Below are positions 33,754 to 33,927 of a stretch of DNA of 33,927 nt, one piece after another. How positions within the stretch are numbered: the stretch's first letter is position 1; each line of letters begins with the position of its first letter. The position numbers were made by a program, and so were the translations under genes. The notes below the pieces were generated by a model. The model saw only the letters and a program-made list of their open reading frames with translations, was not told the DNA's origin and did not search any database. This DNA is from JAAYLC01 sp035654795 (GTDB lineage: Bacteria > Bacteroidota > Bacteroidia > Flavobacteriales > Flavobacteriaceae). Location of the stretch: the NCBI GenBank assembly GCA_035654795.1, contig DASRWC010000030.1, forward strand, positions 1-33,927, given 5' to 3'.

Positions 33754-33927
33754 AAAAAAGTTGTTTTTCTATACTATATAGAGGCAACGAATTTAAAAAG
33801 TTCATTGAGATATTGAAATTGACAGCGTAGTAATATTTTTATTTTATATAGAGATGTTACACATTTAGAAACTAAACTAAGTGAGAAGAAACCTTGAGGA
33901 TAGGGATTGGCTTTTTTTAATTGTTAT
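33754..33927 (+). other. Probable ribosomal RNA leader region
   Basis: This non-coding end has a TTCATTG, then GATATTG and GACAGCGTA pattern like the pre-16S leaders of flavobacteria and an AT-rich body. No open frame or tRNA is present. The downstream rRNA lies outside the window, so this is inferred from P1, P2 and the leader-like sequence. Confidence 0.35.

Noticed and set aside
1..33927. CRISPR array, insertion sequence, prophage or toxin-antitoxin pair
   Set aside because: I saw no regularly spaced repeats, transposase, integrase, terminal repeats or typical toxin-antitoxin genes.

Overview
The window looks like a chromosomal segment of a low-GC flavobacterium (Bacteroidota, Flavobacteriales). 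Evidence: the gliding genes gldF and gldG, a DUF4294-type protein, a fused CcoNO oxidase subunit, no reliance on Shine-Dalgarno sites, and many promoters of the Bacteroidota form TTG-N19/20-TAnnTTTG. There is no CRISPR array, insertion sequence or prophage that I can see. Assignments rest on reading motifs and gene order; no database search was possible.

Positions 1-8410 form an NO-stress/respiration block. Two tandem Rrf2 regulators with three-cysteine clusters precede a long same-strand run. That run holds a CcoN-like heme-copper subunit with an N-terminal extension, a dihaem CcoO/CcoP-like cytochrome, two small membrane proteins, two AhpD-like proteins flanking a flavin reductase, an SDR, a zinc-ribbon protein and a hemerythrin. 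The separately promoted Ric (YtfE/ScdA) di-iron repair protein follows. Positions 8524-18914 hold an apparently degenerate heme-copper membrane protein, then a full cbb3 oxidase locus: ccoI, ccoS, ccoNO, ccoQ, ccoP, ccoG, ccoH, a SafE-like protein and two tiny membrane proteins. Positions 18902-21750 (minus strand) carry nirK (copper nitrite reductase fused to cytochrome c), a NirV-like protein and an SCO copper chaperone.

Positions 21884-33392 are ordinary chromosome: mnmE, dnaN, gldG, gldF, an ABM-domain protein, a SAM hydroxide adenosyltransferase, phoH, purC, topoisomerase IB, an M42 peptidase and a DUF4294 protein. The right end (33393-33927) has two very similar strong promoters, a tRNA-like fragment and what resembles a ribosomal RNA leader.

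The parts fit together as low-oxygen respiration with nitrite. NirK makes NO; the CcoN-like complex is the best candidate in the window for removing it; Ric and hemerythrin repair or buffer; cbb3 handles low oxygen. Two regulatory patterns support this. FNR-type boxes (TGAT-n4-ATCA) lie at exactly the same distance from the -7 element before ric, ccoI and ccoS. A 22-bp imperfect palindrome, TTTnnGAC-n6-GTCnnAAA, occurs before the second Rrf2 gene, before the CcoN-like gene (one half variant) and over the ric start site. The most novel-looking items are the CcoN-like complex, the heme-copper relative that has lost its active-site ligands, and the two-regulator architecture.
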